In this document: positions 1 to 8,232 of the stretch, in pieces
How positions within the stretch are numbered: position 1 is the stretch's first letter
Layout of the letters: every line of letters starts with the position of its first letter
Assembly (NCBI GenBank): GCA_964344035.1
Contig: CAYFLK010000011.1
Span: forward strand, 1-64,000
Direction: 5' to 3'
Source of the DNA: UBA1014 sp964344035
GTDB taxonomy: Bacteria > SAR324 > NAC60-12
Length of the DNA: 64,000 bases
Translations under genes and position numbers: made by a program
The notes under the pieces: model-generated
Databases searched by the model: none
Seen by the model: the letters and a program-made list of their open reading frames with translations, nothing else
Told to the model about the DNA's origin: nothing

Positions 1-66
1 TTTATCAAATTAATCAAAGAGATATGACTGATCACTTAAGGGAACTTCGGCTTAGACACCGCGGAT

Positions 67-621
67 TCAGGGGAATTTGGGAGCATCATCCCATGCGGGG
101 AGATTGCGGTCGTTTTCCGAGAGGATAATTTGTGATTCGGGAAGCATCCAGTCTATGGAAAGGTGCGGGTCGTTCCAGCATATTCCGCACTCGGCTGGCG
201 GATGATAGAAGGCATCCATCTTGTACAGCACCCGCGCGGTTTCGCTGAGCACTACGAATCCATGGGCAATCCCGCGTGGCAGAAACAGCTGCATCGGGGC
301 TCCATCCGAAAGTTCGATGCTCCAGTACCGACCGAAGGTGCTGGAACTTGTACGGAGATCGACTGCCACGTCAAGGATGTGTCCGGAGGCACAGCGAATC
401 AATTTGGCCTGGGCGTGTTCCCCGTACTGGTAGTGCAATCCACGCAGGACTCCCTTTTTTGAAAAACACTCGTTCTCCTGAATAAAGCGAATGGGGTTGC
501 CTTCTTGAAGAATCCATTCATCACGCAAGGACTCACACAGATAACCACGGGAATCATGATGTCTGGTTAAATCCAGAACACGGATACCGGAGATCGGGCA
601 CTCAGCCAACATGCTGTTCAC
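67..621 (-). CDS. rfbC: dTDP-4-dehydrorhamnose 3,5-epimerase (RmlC)
   Basis: 184 aa, the usual RmlC length. The cupin family pattern is visible: the segment VLRGLHYQ carries the catalytic His, followed by the KLIRCASG and DVAVDLR strands and LPRGIAHGF. It epimerises dTDP-4-keto-6-deoxyglucose at C3 and C5 on the way to dTDP-L-rhamnose in the cytoplasm. It lies 34 nt downstream of rfbD on the same strand, so the two are probably co-transcribed. The rfbA and rfbB partners are not in the window and may lie beyond the left edge. The start could be Met1 or Met4. Confidence 0.93.
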   Translation of the reverse strand: MNSMLAECPISGIRVLDLTRHHDSRGYLCESLRDEWILQEGNPIRFIQENECFSKKGVLRGLHYQYGEHAQAKLIRCASGHILDVAVDLRTSSSTFGRYWSIELSDGAPMQLFLPRGIAHGFVVLSETARVLYKMDAFYHPPAECGICWNDPHLSIDWMLPESQIILSENDRNLPAWDDAPKFP

Positions 622-655
622 TTCGTGTTAATTACAGGTGCAATTGTACCAGTCT

Positions 656-1570
656 TCAACCCGGCGCTTCCGTACATTTGTCGAAATAGGCCGTCAAGGC
701 GGATCTCCAGTGCGGAGGCTGCCGTCCGGTTAGTTGACTGAAAAACCTACAGTCGAGCACCGAGTAGGCAGGCCGTATTGCGGGCAGCGGATATTCCACT
801 GTTGAAACGGGGACCAGTTCCGGCACCCGCTCCAGCCACCCCCTTTGCCTGGCTTTGTTCAGCACTTCCTCAGCAAAACCAAACCAGCTGCAATGTCCGG
901 AGTTGGCAAAGTGAACCAAACCCTGCGTCGGCTGCGCGTCCACCCCTCCGGGGGAGTGGATCACTCCGCTTCCGCAGATTTCAGTCAGCGCAAGCAGGGC
1001 TTCGGCAAGGTGACATGTCCACGTTGGACTGCCGTACTGGTCGTCAACCAACCTCAGGGTGTCCTGTTCGCGAGCAATCCGCAGCATCTTGCCGACGAAA
1101 TTCTCTCCGCCTTTTCCAAATAGCCGGCTGGTGCGTACAACAATGTTTTTTGAAGATGATTCAAACACCGCGATTTCACCCTCCCGTTTTGTTTGTCCAT
1201 AATGATTCAGTGGGGAAGGCGGATCGGTTTCCCGGTAAGGGCGTTTCAATTTCCCGTCAAAAACATAATCCGTGGAAATATGCATCAACGGAATCGATAA
1301 TTGGGCGCATCGTTTTGCCAGAGTCTTCACCCCCTCGACATTAACCCTGTACGAGATTTTCCGCTGCTGTTCCGCACGATCGACATCCGTGTAGGCCGCG
1401 CCATTGACCACCCACTCCGCAGCGGAACCTTCCAGCATCCGGGCCACTGCGGAAGAATCGGTGACGTCGAGTTCCCGGTGTTTCAAAAACCGGAACCGGC
1501 GTCCTTCCTCTCGCAAAAGTCCGCGCAAGGCTTTCATCGCCATTCCATCAGCACCAGTGAGTAAAAACAT
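656..1570 (-). CDS. rfbD: dTDP-4-dehydrorhamnose reductase (RmlD)
   Basis: 304 aa, normal for RmlD. It is an extended short-chain dehydrogenase: N-terminal nucleotide-binding motif LLTGADGMA, the family-typical GAAYTDVDRAE and STDYVFDG segments, and the YGQTKREGE catalytic Tyr-x3-Lys. It performs the last NAD(P)H-dependent step to dTDP-L-rhamnose. It is upstream of rfbC on the minus strand with a short gap. Together with the Wza-like gene further upstream this indicates a capsule, O-antigen or exopolysaccharide region. Confidence 0.93.
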   Translation of the reverse strand: MFLLTGADGMAMKALRGLLREEGRRFRFLKHRELDVTDSSAVARMLEGSAAEWVVNGAAYTDVDRAEQQRKISYRVNVEGVKTLAKRCAQLSIPLMHISTDYVFDGKLKRPYRETDPPSPLNHYGQTKREGEIAVFESSSKNIVVRTSRLFGKGGENFVGKMLRIAREQDTLRLVDDQYGSPTWTCHLAEALLALTEICGSGVIHSPGGVDAQPTQGLVHFANSGHCSWFGFAEEVLNKARQRGWLERVPELVPVSTVEYPLPAIRPAYSVLDCRFFSQLTGRQPPHWRSALTAYFDKCTEAPG

Positions 1571-1768
1571 TGGCTAGTGAGTTGGCGGTGGTACGGAGGA
1601 GTCGTGATTAAGGCTGGAAGCTGTTCTGCCCCTGGAGGGTGAGATTAAATCCTGTATCTGTGTGAAATCTATGGCCAAGGCCAATCAAAACCGGCGAGGA
1701 TAGGGTTTTTGATCGAAAACTTACTCTGGAGTCCGGGAACAGTGTGTTCTTGCTTCGGGAATGTTAAT

Positions 1769-2104
1769 TCAATTCCAGAACTTGAGCACCCCGATGACAA
1801 TCCCGCCCGTGGTGAGGGTTATACCGAAGGACCAAACCATGAACCTGTCAATACGCTGGGTAAGAGTCTCGAAGCGTTTTTCCATTTTTTCGAAACGCTT
1901 GTCCACCTGTTCGAAACGCTTGTCCATCTGAACGAGGATCTGCTGAATCAGTTCCCGCTGGTGTTTCAGTTCCTCCTCAACCCGCACCATCCGTTCACGC
2001 AGTTCAAATTCATGCACGGCCTGTGGTTTGCCGAAATTGGTTTCCACCAACCATTCGCCGATGTGCTGTTTGATGAACTCGATATCTTCAGTCGCAAGGG
2101 ACAT
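1769..2104 (-). CDS. Small coiled-coil protein with C-terminal membrane anchor
   Basis: 111 aa, function unknown. Residues about 25-90 form a charged coiled coil. It includes a heptad run in which KRFE recurs every seven residues (DKRFEQV, DKRFEKM, EKRFETL), encoded by a 21-bp imperfect DNA repeat near 1870-1930. The last ~20 residues (WSFGITLTTGGIVIGVLKF) form one hydrophobic helix, so the protein is probably tail-anchored. An AAGG ribosome-binding site lies about 8 nt before the ATG. Similar small coiled-coil anchor proteins occur widely in bacteria, often annotated as DUF1640/Bdr-like. The resemblance is structural and does not show function. Confidence 0.6.
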   Translation of the reverse strand: MSLATEDIEFIKQHIGEWLVETNFGKPQAVHEFELRERMVRVEEELKHQRELIQQILVQMDKRFEQVDKRFEKMEKRFETLTQRIDRFMVWSFGITLTTGGIVIGVLKFWN

Positions 2105-2179
2105 GACAAAACCTTGGTGAATTGAAGAAGCAACTTCAAACTACCACAGAAATAAGAAATTGCCAATCGATTCACCTCC

Positions 2180-2279
2180 GTAGGGGAAGCCCTATGTGAA
2201 TGCCGTAGGGGTAGACCAATGTGTCCGCCGTAAGGGCATACTTTCGTGTTTGCGGTAGGGGCAGACCTACGTGTCTGCC
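2180..2279. repeat. Tandem 25-bp repeat, four degenerate units
   Basis: Units begin with GTAGGGG or a close variant at 2180, 2205, 2230 and 2255, giving an exact 25-bp period. The last unit (GTAGGGGCAGACC then TACGTGTCTGCC) is the cleanest and is itself an imperfect palindrome. Related single copies occur at 16225 and 16350. It lies between the coiled-coil gene and the Wza-like gene. There are no unique spacers, so it is not a CRISPR array. Confidence 0.75.
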
Positions 2280-2302
2280 CAAGTTTGTGTCTGCCCTGGG
2301 AG

Positions 2303-4468
2303 TCACGGGGTCAGGATCCCGATGCTGTAGAGGATGGCGACAGTGGTAAAAGTTTTGAAGATGATGTCAACAACGGTCGCATATTCCTTAATCGCCGATT
2401 CCTTCGGCCTCAGGTCAGGAGGCGCCACGATTGTGTCACCGGCACTTATTTCATACCCGGAATCCCGCACCACCAGTCCGCTGGCCTGGATCACGTAGAC
2501 ATCGTCCGCGTTCGTGGAATTGCGAAGACCTCCGAGTTGGTCGATGTAGAATGTCGCTGTTTTTCCTTCCACCAGCGGCAGGGACGCCTCGCCAAGCGTT
2601 TCTCCCTTGACCATCACAATTCGCGTGACCGGAGGGATGGTGAGCACGTCTCCGTCCATCAGTTCAACGTCATCGGCGGTGCCGACAAAATCAGCGAGGG
2701 TTTTGAGTTTAAGAACCAGGCGTCCGAGGTTTATATCCTGTATTTTCACCGATTTGTCGGCTTGCGCCTCGTTTAATCCCTGACGAATGGCGTTGATCGC
2801 CTTCAACTGGGTGTCCGGGGAGGTGAGGCTTGATGCCGCTGCAACCGTGCTTTGCAGCAGGGCGTGGTCGATGTCCTTGCGCAACCTGGTGTCAATCGCC
2901 ACCTCGCGGCTGCGCAACATTCTGCGTGTGAAAACCGCCGCCTCGAGGAAAGCTTTCTTGGTAAATCCTCCCGCCTTTTTGAGCACGTCGCTCAAGCGTT
3001 CTCCCTGAATGAACTCGTATGTCCCGGGAAAGCGCACCTCGCCGTTAATGGTGACATATCCCGGTTCACGATAACCGGCAAGATGCCTGATCAGCACCGA
3101 ATCTCCGTGCCGGAGATTGAATTCCGGCTGAGTGGTCAGCTTGTGCGGGTCCAGTTTGATGCGGTAGATCTGGCGCAGGCTTTCTCCATTCCGGTATTCC
3201 CAGCGGGAGATGTATGCCGTCAGGTCTGTTGCTTCTGGATGGTCCAGACCTCCCGCGGCGAGAATCAGGTCGCTCATCTGCATCTGATCCAGCAAAGGGT
3301 AGTTCCCGGGTTTTCGGATTACCGAACCGTTGACAATGACCATTTTGTCTTCCACTGGAGGAAAAACTTTCAGCACATCATGGTCCCGGAGCAGCAGTGA
3401 CCGGGAGGACGTTTCATCAAGTGAAACACGGATCAGCGAACGCCCGGTTCCGGGGATGCTGCGCTCGATCTGCACCAGCCCCGGGTCTGAATCCGGGAGC
3501 GTGCCGCCGGCAAGGGCGATTCCTTCTTCAACGCTGGTGTTTCCGTCCAGTTCGTAAATCGCAGGGCGGCGCACCATCCCTGAGACTGATACCGCGTTTT
3601 TCAGCAGCGGGATGAAAAGAGTGTCTCCGCTTTTCAGCGACACCTCGCTGAGTGAATTGCCTGCAAGGAAGTAGTCATAGAGATCGACTTCAGCGACCTT
3701 TTCTCCACCGCGCTTCCATTGAATACGGCGCAGGCTTCCGCTTTTTTTCACTCCCCCGACCAATGCCAGCACGTTGTAGACAGACGCGATGGCCGGCACG
3801 CGGTGCAGTCCCGGACGCTTGGCTTCCCCGACCACGTTGACCTGGATCGAACGCAGCCGCCCCAGCGTCGCGTAGAGAAACTTGGTCTTTTCGCGCAATT
3901 CTTCGTTGAGTTGCTCCAGCGTCAGGTTCCACGCCTGTATCGGACGCACCCCGGGGATGTGCAGCAGCCCGCTCGGGTCCACCTGCAACCCCTGCCCGTT
4001 TGCGGAAAGCAGCCCGCTTTCTTTGCCGAGGCTGTCATGAATCAGCACCTCGTCTCCGGGACCAAGGAAGTAACTGAGCGGCAGTGACTGATTCGCAATC
4101 GGATCAAACTGAAAACGGTCCGCGCGCAGCTGCTCATACCCGAATTGCCTCAGCGGTTTTTCCCCGGTCAAACCCGGGTTCAGCTTCGGCTGCAGCTTTT
4201 TTTCCAGATCGGAAATAATCACCTTTTCCGGCAATACCGACGGAAACCGCGGTGTTTCCATGTCCGTTGGGGTTTGCTCTTGCGGAACAGTTGTTTGCGG
4301 TTGTCGTAGCTGCGTAAACCCTGGTTCACCATCCGCCTGTGAAGAAGAGGGTGCCTGTGACATATCCTGGTAGAGCTGCGACCACTGTTGAGCCGTGGGG
4401 GTCTGCGCGGTAAGTTGCGTGTTCCAGCCAAAGAGCGCGACCACACATAACAGGGCAAAAGGTTTCAT
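2303..4468 (-). CDS. Polysaccharide export outer-membrane protein, Wza-like with multiple SLBB domains
   Basis: About 721 aa from the Met chosen here. That Met starts directly with a signal peptide (MKPFALLCVVALFGWNTQ). An upstream Met at 4498 is also in frame, and neither has a clear Shine-Dalgarno. A polysaccharide export (PES) motif is visible at YFLGPGDEVLIHDSLG. It is followed by several SLBB beta-grasp repeats, recognisable by recurring segments such as VSGMVRRPAIYEL, VNGSVIRKPGNYPL, INGEVRFPGTYEF and VKGETLGEASLPL. The C-terminus ends in a hydrophobic helix. It is longer than E. coli Wza (about 380 aa), as is common for multi-SLBB versions. It probably forms the export channel for the rhamnose-containing glycan. 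Confidence 0.85.
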   Translation of the reverse strand: MKPFALLCVVALFGWNTQLTAQTPTAQQWSQLYQDMSQAPSSSQADGEPGFTQLRQPQTTVPQEQTPTDMETPRFPSVLPEKVIISDLEKKLQPKLNPGLTGEKPLRQFGYEQLRADRFQFDPIANQSLPLSYFLGPGDEVLIHDSLGKESGLLSANGQGLQVDPSGLLHIPGVRPIQAWNLTLEQLNEELREKTKFLYATLGRLRSIQVNVVGEAKRPGLHRVPAIASVYNVLALVGGVKKSGSLRRIQWKRGGEKVAEVDLYDYFLAGNSLSEVSLKSGDTLFIPLLKNAVSVSGMVRRPAIYELDGNTSVEEGIALAGGTLPDSDPGLVQIERSIPGTGRSLIRVSLDETSSRSLLLRDHDVLKVFPPVEDKMVIVNGSVIRKPGNYPLLDQMQMSDLILAAGGLDHPEATDLTAYISRWEYRNGESLRQIYRIKLDPHKLTTQPEFNLRHGDSVLIRHLAGYREPGYVTINGEVRFPGTYEFIQGERLSDVLKKAGGFTKKAFLEAAVFTRRMLRSREVAIDTRLRKDIDHALLQSTVAAASSLTSPDTQLKAINAIRQGLNEAQADKSVKIQDINLGRLVLKLKTLADFVGTADDVELMDGDVLTIPPVTRIVMVKGETLGEASLPLVEGKTATFYIDQLGGLRNSTNADDVYVIQASGLVVRDSGYEISAGDTIVAPPDLRPKESAIKEYATVVDIIFKTFTTVAILYSIGILTP

Positions 4469-4894
4469 GCAATTGTAATTGACGTTTGTTTTCAGCATAA
4501 TGGTTTGGAAATTTCAGTTCAGAAAGCCGCTGGATCCTGTGGAATTAGAATTGAAAATGGGAAAAAGCATCCTGCAAGGATTCCTTGCCGGGAACCAGGA
4601 TTTTGATTGCGGACAAATCTTTAAGGATGGCATTCCCCAGGTGGACGTGAAAAACAGTGAGGGATAATTTTCAGCAGGATAAGGCTGTGATTATAACAGT
4701 GCTGAGTCCGGAAACAAGGAGAGACTCACCTCCAAAAAATGTATAAGAACGTCTCAAACCATCCGGACAACAGCGCATGGTTCTATCAAATCTAGACTCG
4801 TATGTACTTCAACGAGTACACGTTTACCCGGGGATGCGGGATTAATTTCTATCAATTGAAAACCAATGTCGAGTTGAATCCTTTTTAGCCTTTC

Positions 4895-4990
4895 CGTAGT
4901 TGGGTTGGCGTGAGCGTAAGCCAGCATTTCATCATGTGCTTTCTGCGTATTGTCGGGTTACGCCGCCGAAGCGTCTAACCCGACCTACGG
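4895..4990. repeat. Inverted pair of a short palindromic dispersed repeat
   Basis: The block starts with CCGTAG and ends with CTACGG. The right half, read on the minus strand, is CCGTAGGTCGGGTTAGACGC and onward. The left half is a degenerate copy of it (CCGTAGTTGGGTTGGCG), so the two face each other. GGGTTA-type elements of this kind are scattered through many proteobacterial genomes (from memory). Confidence 0.6.
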
Positions 4991-5044
4991 AATGCGGCGG
5001 AATTCGGTGTATTTTAGAAAAACAGGGGTTGGTTTGAGCTTTTA

Positions 5045-5068
5045 CGGGCCGCCCTAACGGGCGGCCCG
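5045..5068 (-). terminator. Perfect 10-bp GC hairpin downstream of the lipoprotein gene
   Basis: CGGGCCGCCC at 5045-5054 pairs perfectly with GGGCGGCCCG at 5059-5068 around a four-base TAAC loop, 29 nt beyond the stop of the minus-strand lipoprotein gene. There is no U-tract after the hairpin on that strand. It may stabilise the mRNA 3' end or act as a weak terminator. Confidence 0.5.
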
Positions 5069-5097
5069 CGGAAGGGTCAAATAATCAAATAATCAAG

Positions 5098-7851
5098 TCA
5101 CTGCCCGCCCCGAACGCACCTGGCATAGTAGTTATTGGTCTTATTGTAGTTGTACACGCCGCCGTTGTTGAAGTACACGTACCATGCGTAGGACGTGTTG
5201 CTCACAAGGGTAGTGGACGACCAATAGTTCGAGGACTGTGTATTTAAGAAATAAGCAGTGTCGATGGTTGGGTAAAAGGCTCTATCTACCAAGCTGAACA
5301 ACTGATCCTTGCTGGGCAGCCACCAGTCGTTGTAGCCGGCGAGGGAGAGGCCGGAGCAGTAAGCCGCGGCCTCAGACCAATTTCGTCCTATTGCATCATC
5401 CTGCTTCTGCCACATCAGGTTGTGCTGGTTGTCGGTGACGGTTCCGTCGCCGTTGTCCGTGTAACGGGTGGTGGCGTTGTCCGAGGAAGAAAAGTGATAC
5501 AGTTCCGGTTGGGTGGAGGGATCGTCCACGGAGGAGGAGTTGTCCCGCCACCAGGAACGCCGGAACGAGGAATTATCGAAAATCCAGCGGTTCCAGGCCG
5601 TATAGTTCGTGTTCCCGCCGAGAGTTCGGTATTCCCCGGTGCCGATGTTCCCCTGGGCAGTCCATTCCCCCCATCCGGAATAATTGCCGTTCAGCCAGTC
5701 CGCGCCGCTGGTGGTGCCGGCGTAAAGCGACCGCTCGCTTTCCGTGGCGGATACGGAATAGGATCCATAGGCGCTCGTATAATTGTCCACGCTAACGTTG
5801 TCCCAGGCGCTGATTTCGTAGGCGATCAGGCTGGAGCAGTTGTCGTCGGAGTAGAGGTACGTCTCGTCTGAAACGGAAGCATTGTCGGTTACCACCGTCG
5901 CGTAGCGGGCCGCCCGCATGTCGGAGGGTCCGTTGGTACCCCAGTTTTGCGGCATGCAGTAACTCGCGTAGGAACCGGAGAGGATGCTGCCGCCGACCGG
6001 GATGCTTCCGGAAGCAATCGCGACCATGCTGCTGAAGGGCTGCCAGGTCCCGGAGCTGGAATAGGAGTTATCCCATTCGCAGGCCATCGGAGGATAATAG
6101 CCCGCGCTCAGCGGGGCGAACACTTCGCAGCCGAGGTTGGTGGGAAAACCGCCGGTCGCGTTGTCGCTCAATTTCTGGTCGCCCATGCGCAGCGTGTTGT
6201 TGTCGTTGATAGACATGATTTCCTTAAAGGGCTCGCCGGCGGGCGGCATGTCTTCCAAATCGGCGCATCCCGTGACGTCCTTGGCCACGCCGACGGCCCA
6301 GTCCGAATATCCGCAGAGGGTGGTGGAATTGTCCCGAGTCATGTGCCCGACCCAGTTCAGGTCGTAAAAAGTCAGGTCGCTCGACTGTATGGTTACATCA
6401 ACCTGGGTGGCGCTCTGGTTGTCGACGGTGACCTGGTTCCCCTCGACGAAGGTGAACTGATGATTGAATATCATCCCGACTGTCCCGACGCAGCTTCCGT
6501 TGTCGCTGCCGCCCTGCTCGGTGTTGAAGCTTTCATGCCTGTACTGACCGGTACTCCCGCTGATGGTGAACGTGGATTTCTGGTCGTTATTTGAAAAAAA
6601 TCCGCCGGTGGAGCATGCGACCCAGGTCCCCTCGAATGTGGAGGAGCAACTGGTTCCATCACAGATGACCGGCGGCTGATAGGCGTATGGTATCAGTTCG
6701 AAATCGACCGTGGTCGCGCCGTCGATGTTCGCCTGGCAGAGGGTGTAGTTGTCGCCGTCGGTTTCACACACGGTGACGCGCAGGATGCCGTCGTCTGTGT
6801 CCCGGTAACCCTGCATCACCGCCTGCATGCGGCCCACCCCGACGTCCGGACGGGAAGCGTCGGTGAGGTCGATGAGGGTGAAATTGTCAAAGACGCGCGG
6901 TTCGCCGAGCAGGTACTCCCAGCTTACGTCGAGGCTGTTGAATGGTTCGTCGTCGCTGACGAGAACGGTCCACTCGAGGCTGCTGTTGTCGATGCGCTCG
7001 GCGCTCAGGCTTTCTATCACCGGGTTGGCGTCAACCGTTGTTTCGGATTCGATCGGTCCGGTTACATAGACTTTGAAGGTTACCGTCACCCCGATTTCCT
7101 GCTCGTTGGAGACGCGCACCTGAAGGTCCTGCGCGCTGGGCAGGTCGGGGGCGCTGTAGGTGGTGGCGATGTCCGGATATGTACTGCTGTTGTCTAACGT
7201 GTGCGTTCCTTTTTCCGGGTTGAAGCTGCCGCCGGTCAAGGGGTCTTTTGGCAGAGACTGGTTGTCGATCGAGCGGAAGCGGTAGAGCAGCGGCTGCAGA
7301 TCGGTGTTGATCACCGTCACCAGGATGCTGCCGTTGTCGGTTTTTTCGAGCTGGAACGGACGGTTGATGCGCGTGATGCGCGGGACGCTTAAGTTTCGTT
7401 CATCGAGCATCGGCACGAGCCGCAGCGAGAGGGCGTTTGTGCCTTCGTTCACCGTGTGCTGCGTCTCCCCGCGGAAGATCTCCACATACGCGCTTGTGTT
7501 GTCTGGGGAGTTGTCCGATTTGTAAGCGTGTCCGGTGATGGTGTAATCGAAGCTGACGATGAGGTTATGAATCGTCCCCTGCCAGCGCGAGGTGTTGTCC
7601 CGCGTGAGCGCGAAATCGGTGACAACCTCGCGGTTGTCGAAGTTACGCTTGATTTCTAAGGCGAGCCTCTCGATTTCATCGAAGGTGCCGAGGAAGCGTT
7701 CCGCGCGGGAGGACCCGCCGAGATCCACCTCCAGCGTCACCGTTTCCGGGACCGCGTTTTCCAGGGTTTTTTGTTCTTCCTGCATGGCGCAGCCCCAGAT
7801 GAGCAGCCCGGTAAGCAACGCGCCGCAGACGCTCTTCATAACCGTTTTCAT
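5098..7851 (-). CDS. Large lipoprotein with C-terminal DUF1566 domain, saturated with D-N-x-S/T motifs
   Basis: 917 aa from the ATG chosen because GGAGG lies 5 nt before it; a longer in-frame start exists at 7887. The signal peptide ends in LLIWGC, a plausible lipobox. The C-terminal ~120 residues are a DUF1566 (Lcl C-terminal) domain with the typical NLMWQKQD, GYNDWWLPSKDQL, YWSSTT and RCVRGGQ segments. The middle is low in recognisable domains and rich in Ser, Thr, Asn and Asp. Of 25 Asp-Asn pairs, 20 are followed by x-Ser/Thr, an N-glycosylation-type sequon. It is third in a minus-strand series after the FecR protein and a second sequon-rich lipoprotein. Probably surface exposed; function unknown. 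Confidence 0.85.
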   Translation of the reverse strand: MKTVMKSVCGALLTGLLIWGCAMQEEQKTLENAVPETVTLEVDLGGSSRAERFLGTFDEIERLALEIKRNFDNREVVTDFALTRDNTSRWQGTIHNLIVSFDYTITGHAYKSDNSPDNTSAYVEIFRGETQHTVNEGTNALSLRLVPMLDERNLSVPRITRINRPFQLEKTDNGSILVTVINTDLQPLLYRFRSIDNQSLPKDPLTGGSFNPEKGTHTLDNSSTYPDIATTYSAPDLPSAQDLQVRVSNEQEIGVTVTFKVYVTGPIESETTVDANPVIESLSAERIDNSSLEWTVLVSDDEPFNSLDVSWEYLLGEPRVFDNFTLIDLTDASRPDVGVGRMQAVMQGYRDTDDGILRVTVCETDGDNYTLCQANIDGATTVDFELIPYAYQPPVICDGTSCSSTFEGTWVACSTGGFFSNNDQKSTFTISGSTGQYRHESFNTEQGGSDNGSCVGTVGMIFNHQFTFVEGNQVTVDNQSATQVDVTIQSSDLTFYDLNWVGHMTRDNSTTLCGYSDWAVGVAKDVTGCADLEDMPPAGEPFKEIMSINDNNTLRMGDQKLSDNATGGFPTNLGCEVFAPLSAGYYPPMACEWDNSYSSSGTWQPFSSMVAIASGSIPVGGSILSGSYASYCMPQNWGTNGPSDMRAARYATVVTDNASVSDETYLYSDDNCSSLIAYEISAWDNVSVDNYTSAYGSYSVSATESERSLYAGTTSGADWLNGNYSGWGEWTAQGNIGTGEYRTLGGNTNYTAWNRWIFDNSSFRRSWWRDNSSSVDDPSTQPELYHFSSSDNATTRYTDNGDGTVTDNQHNLMWQKQDDAIGRNWSEAAAYCSGLSLAGYNDWWLPSKDQLFSLVDRAFYPTIDTAYFLNTQSSNYWSSTTLVSNTSYAWYVYFNNGGVYNYNKTNNYYARCVRGGQ

Positions 7852-8127
7852 ACCATCCTCCAGTATGAAGGTTGAAGCCCGCATCACCCCCCTTGATCCC
7901 GGACCGGGTTGGATGTTTCCATTACCTGCCGGTTATGGAAACAATGCGAGTCTAAAATGACTTGAACATTTACTTCTGTGGTTTACTCGCTTTTGCCCTG
8001 TTTATTCGTTTCCACGTTTTGATGCAAGAGGAATGCAGTAAAGTGACGGAGAACGCCATACATGCATCCCCATGCTGAGCTTGGGAACGGTTTTCCTGCA
8101 TATAACCGCTCTTTGTTTTACAAAGGT

Positions 8128-8208
8128 CCCTCACCCTTGCCTTCTCCCGAGGGGGGATGGAGGAGCAAGGACGATTCCTTCTCCCGGAGGAGAGGAACAG
8201 GGTGAGGG
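8128..8208. repeat. REP-like element with 10-bp terminal inverted repeats
   Basis: CCCTCACCCT at 8128-8137 and AGGGTGAGGG at 8199-8208 are perfect inverted ends. Internal CTTCTCCCGAGG and CTTCTCCCGGAGG palindromes add further folding. It lies in the 381-nt gap between the two lipoprotein genes; the rest of that gap shows nothing recognisable. A related half copy is near 13606. Confidence 0.7.
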
Positions 8209-8232
8209 GGTAGTTTTCACGCATAAGGCCGA

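Larger units (their letters stand above)
4499..5097. other. 600-bp intergenic region with inverted repeats
   Basis: No convincing gene. A 62-codon plus-strand frame at 4479-4667 has no ribosome-binding site or recognisable motif. The region holds a pair of inverted repeat copies at 4895-4990 and a perfect hairpin at 5045-5068, both listed separately. Confidence 0.6.

Noticed and set aside
2180..2279. CRISPR array
   Set aside because: The 25-bp units are contiguous with no spacers, and no cas genes are present.
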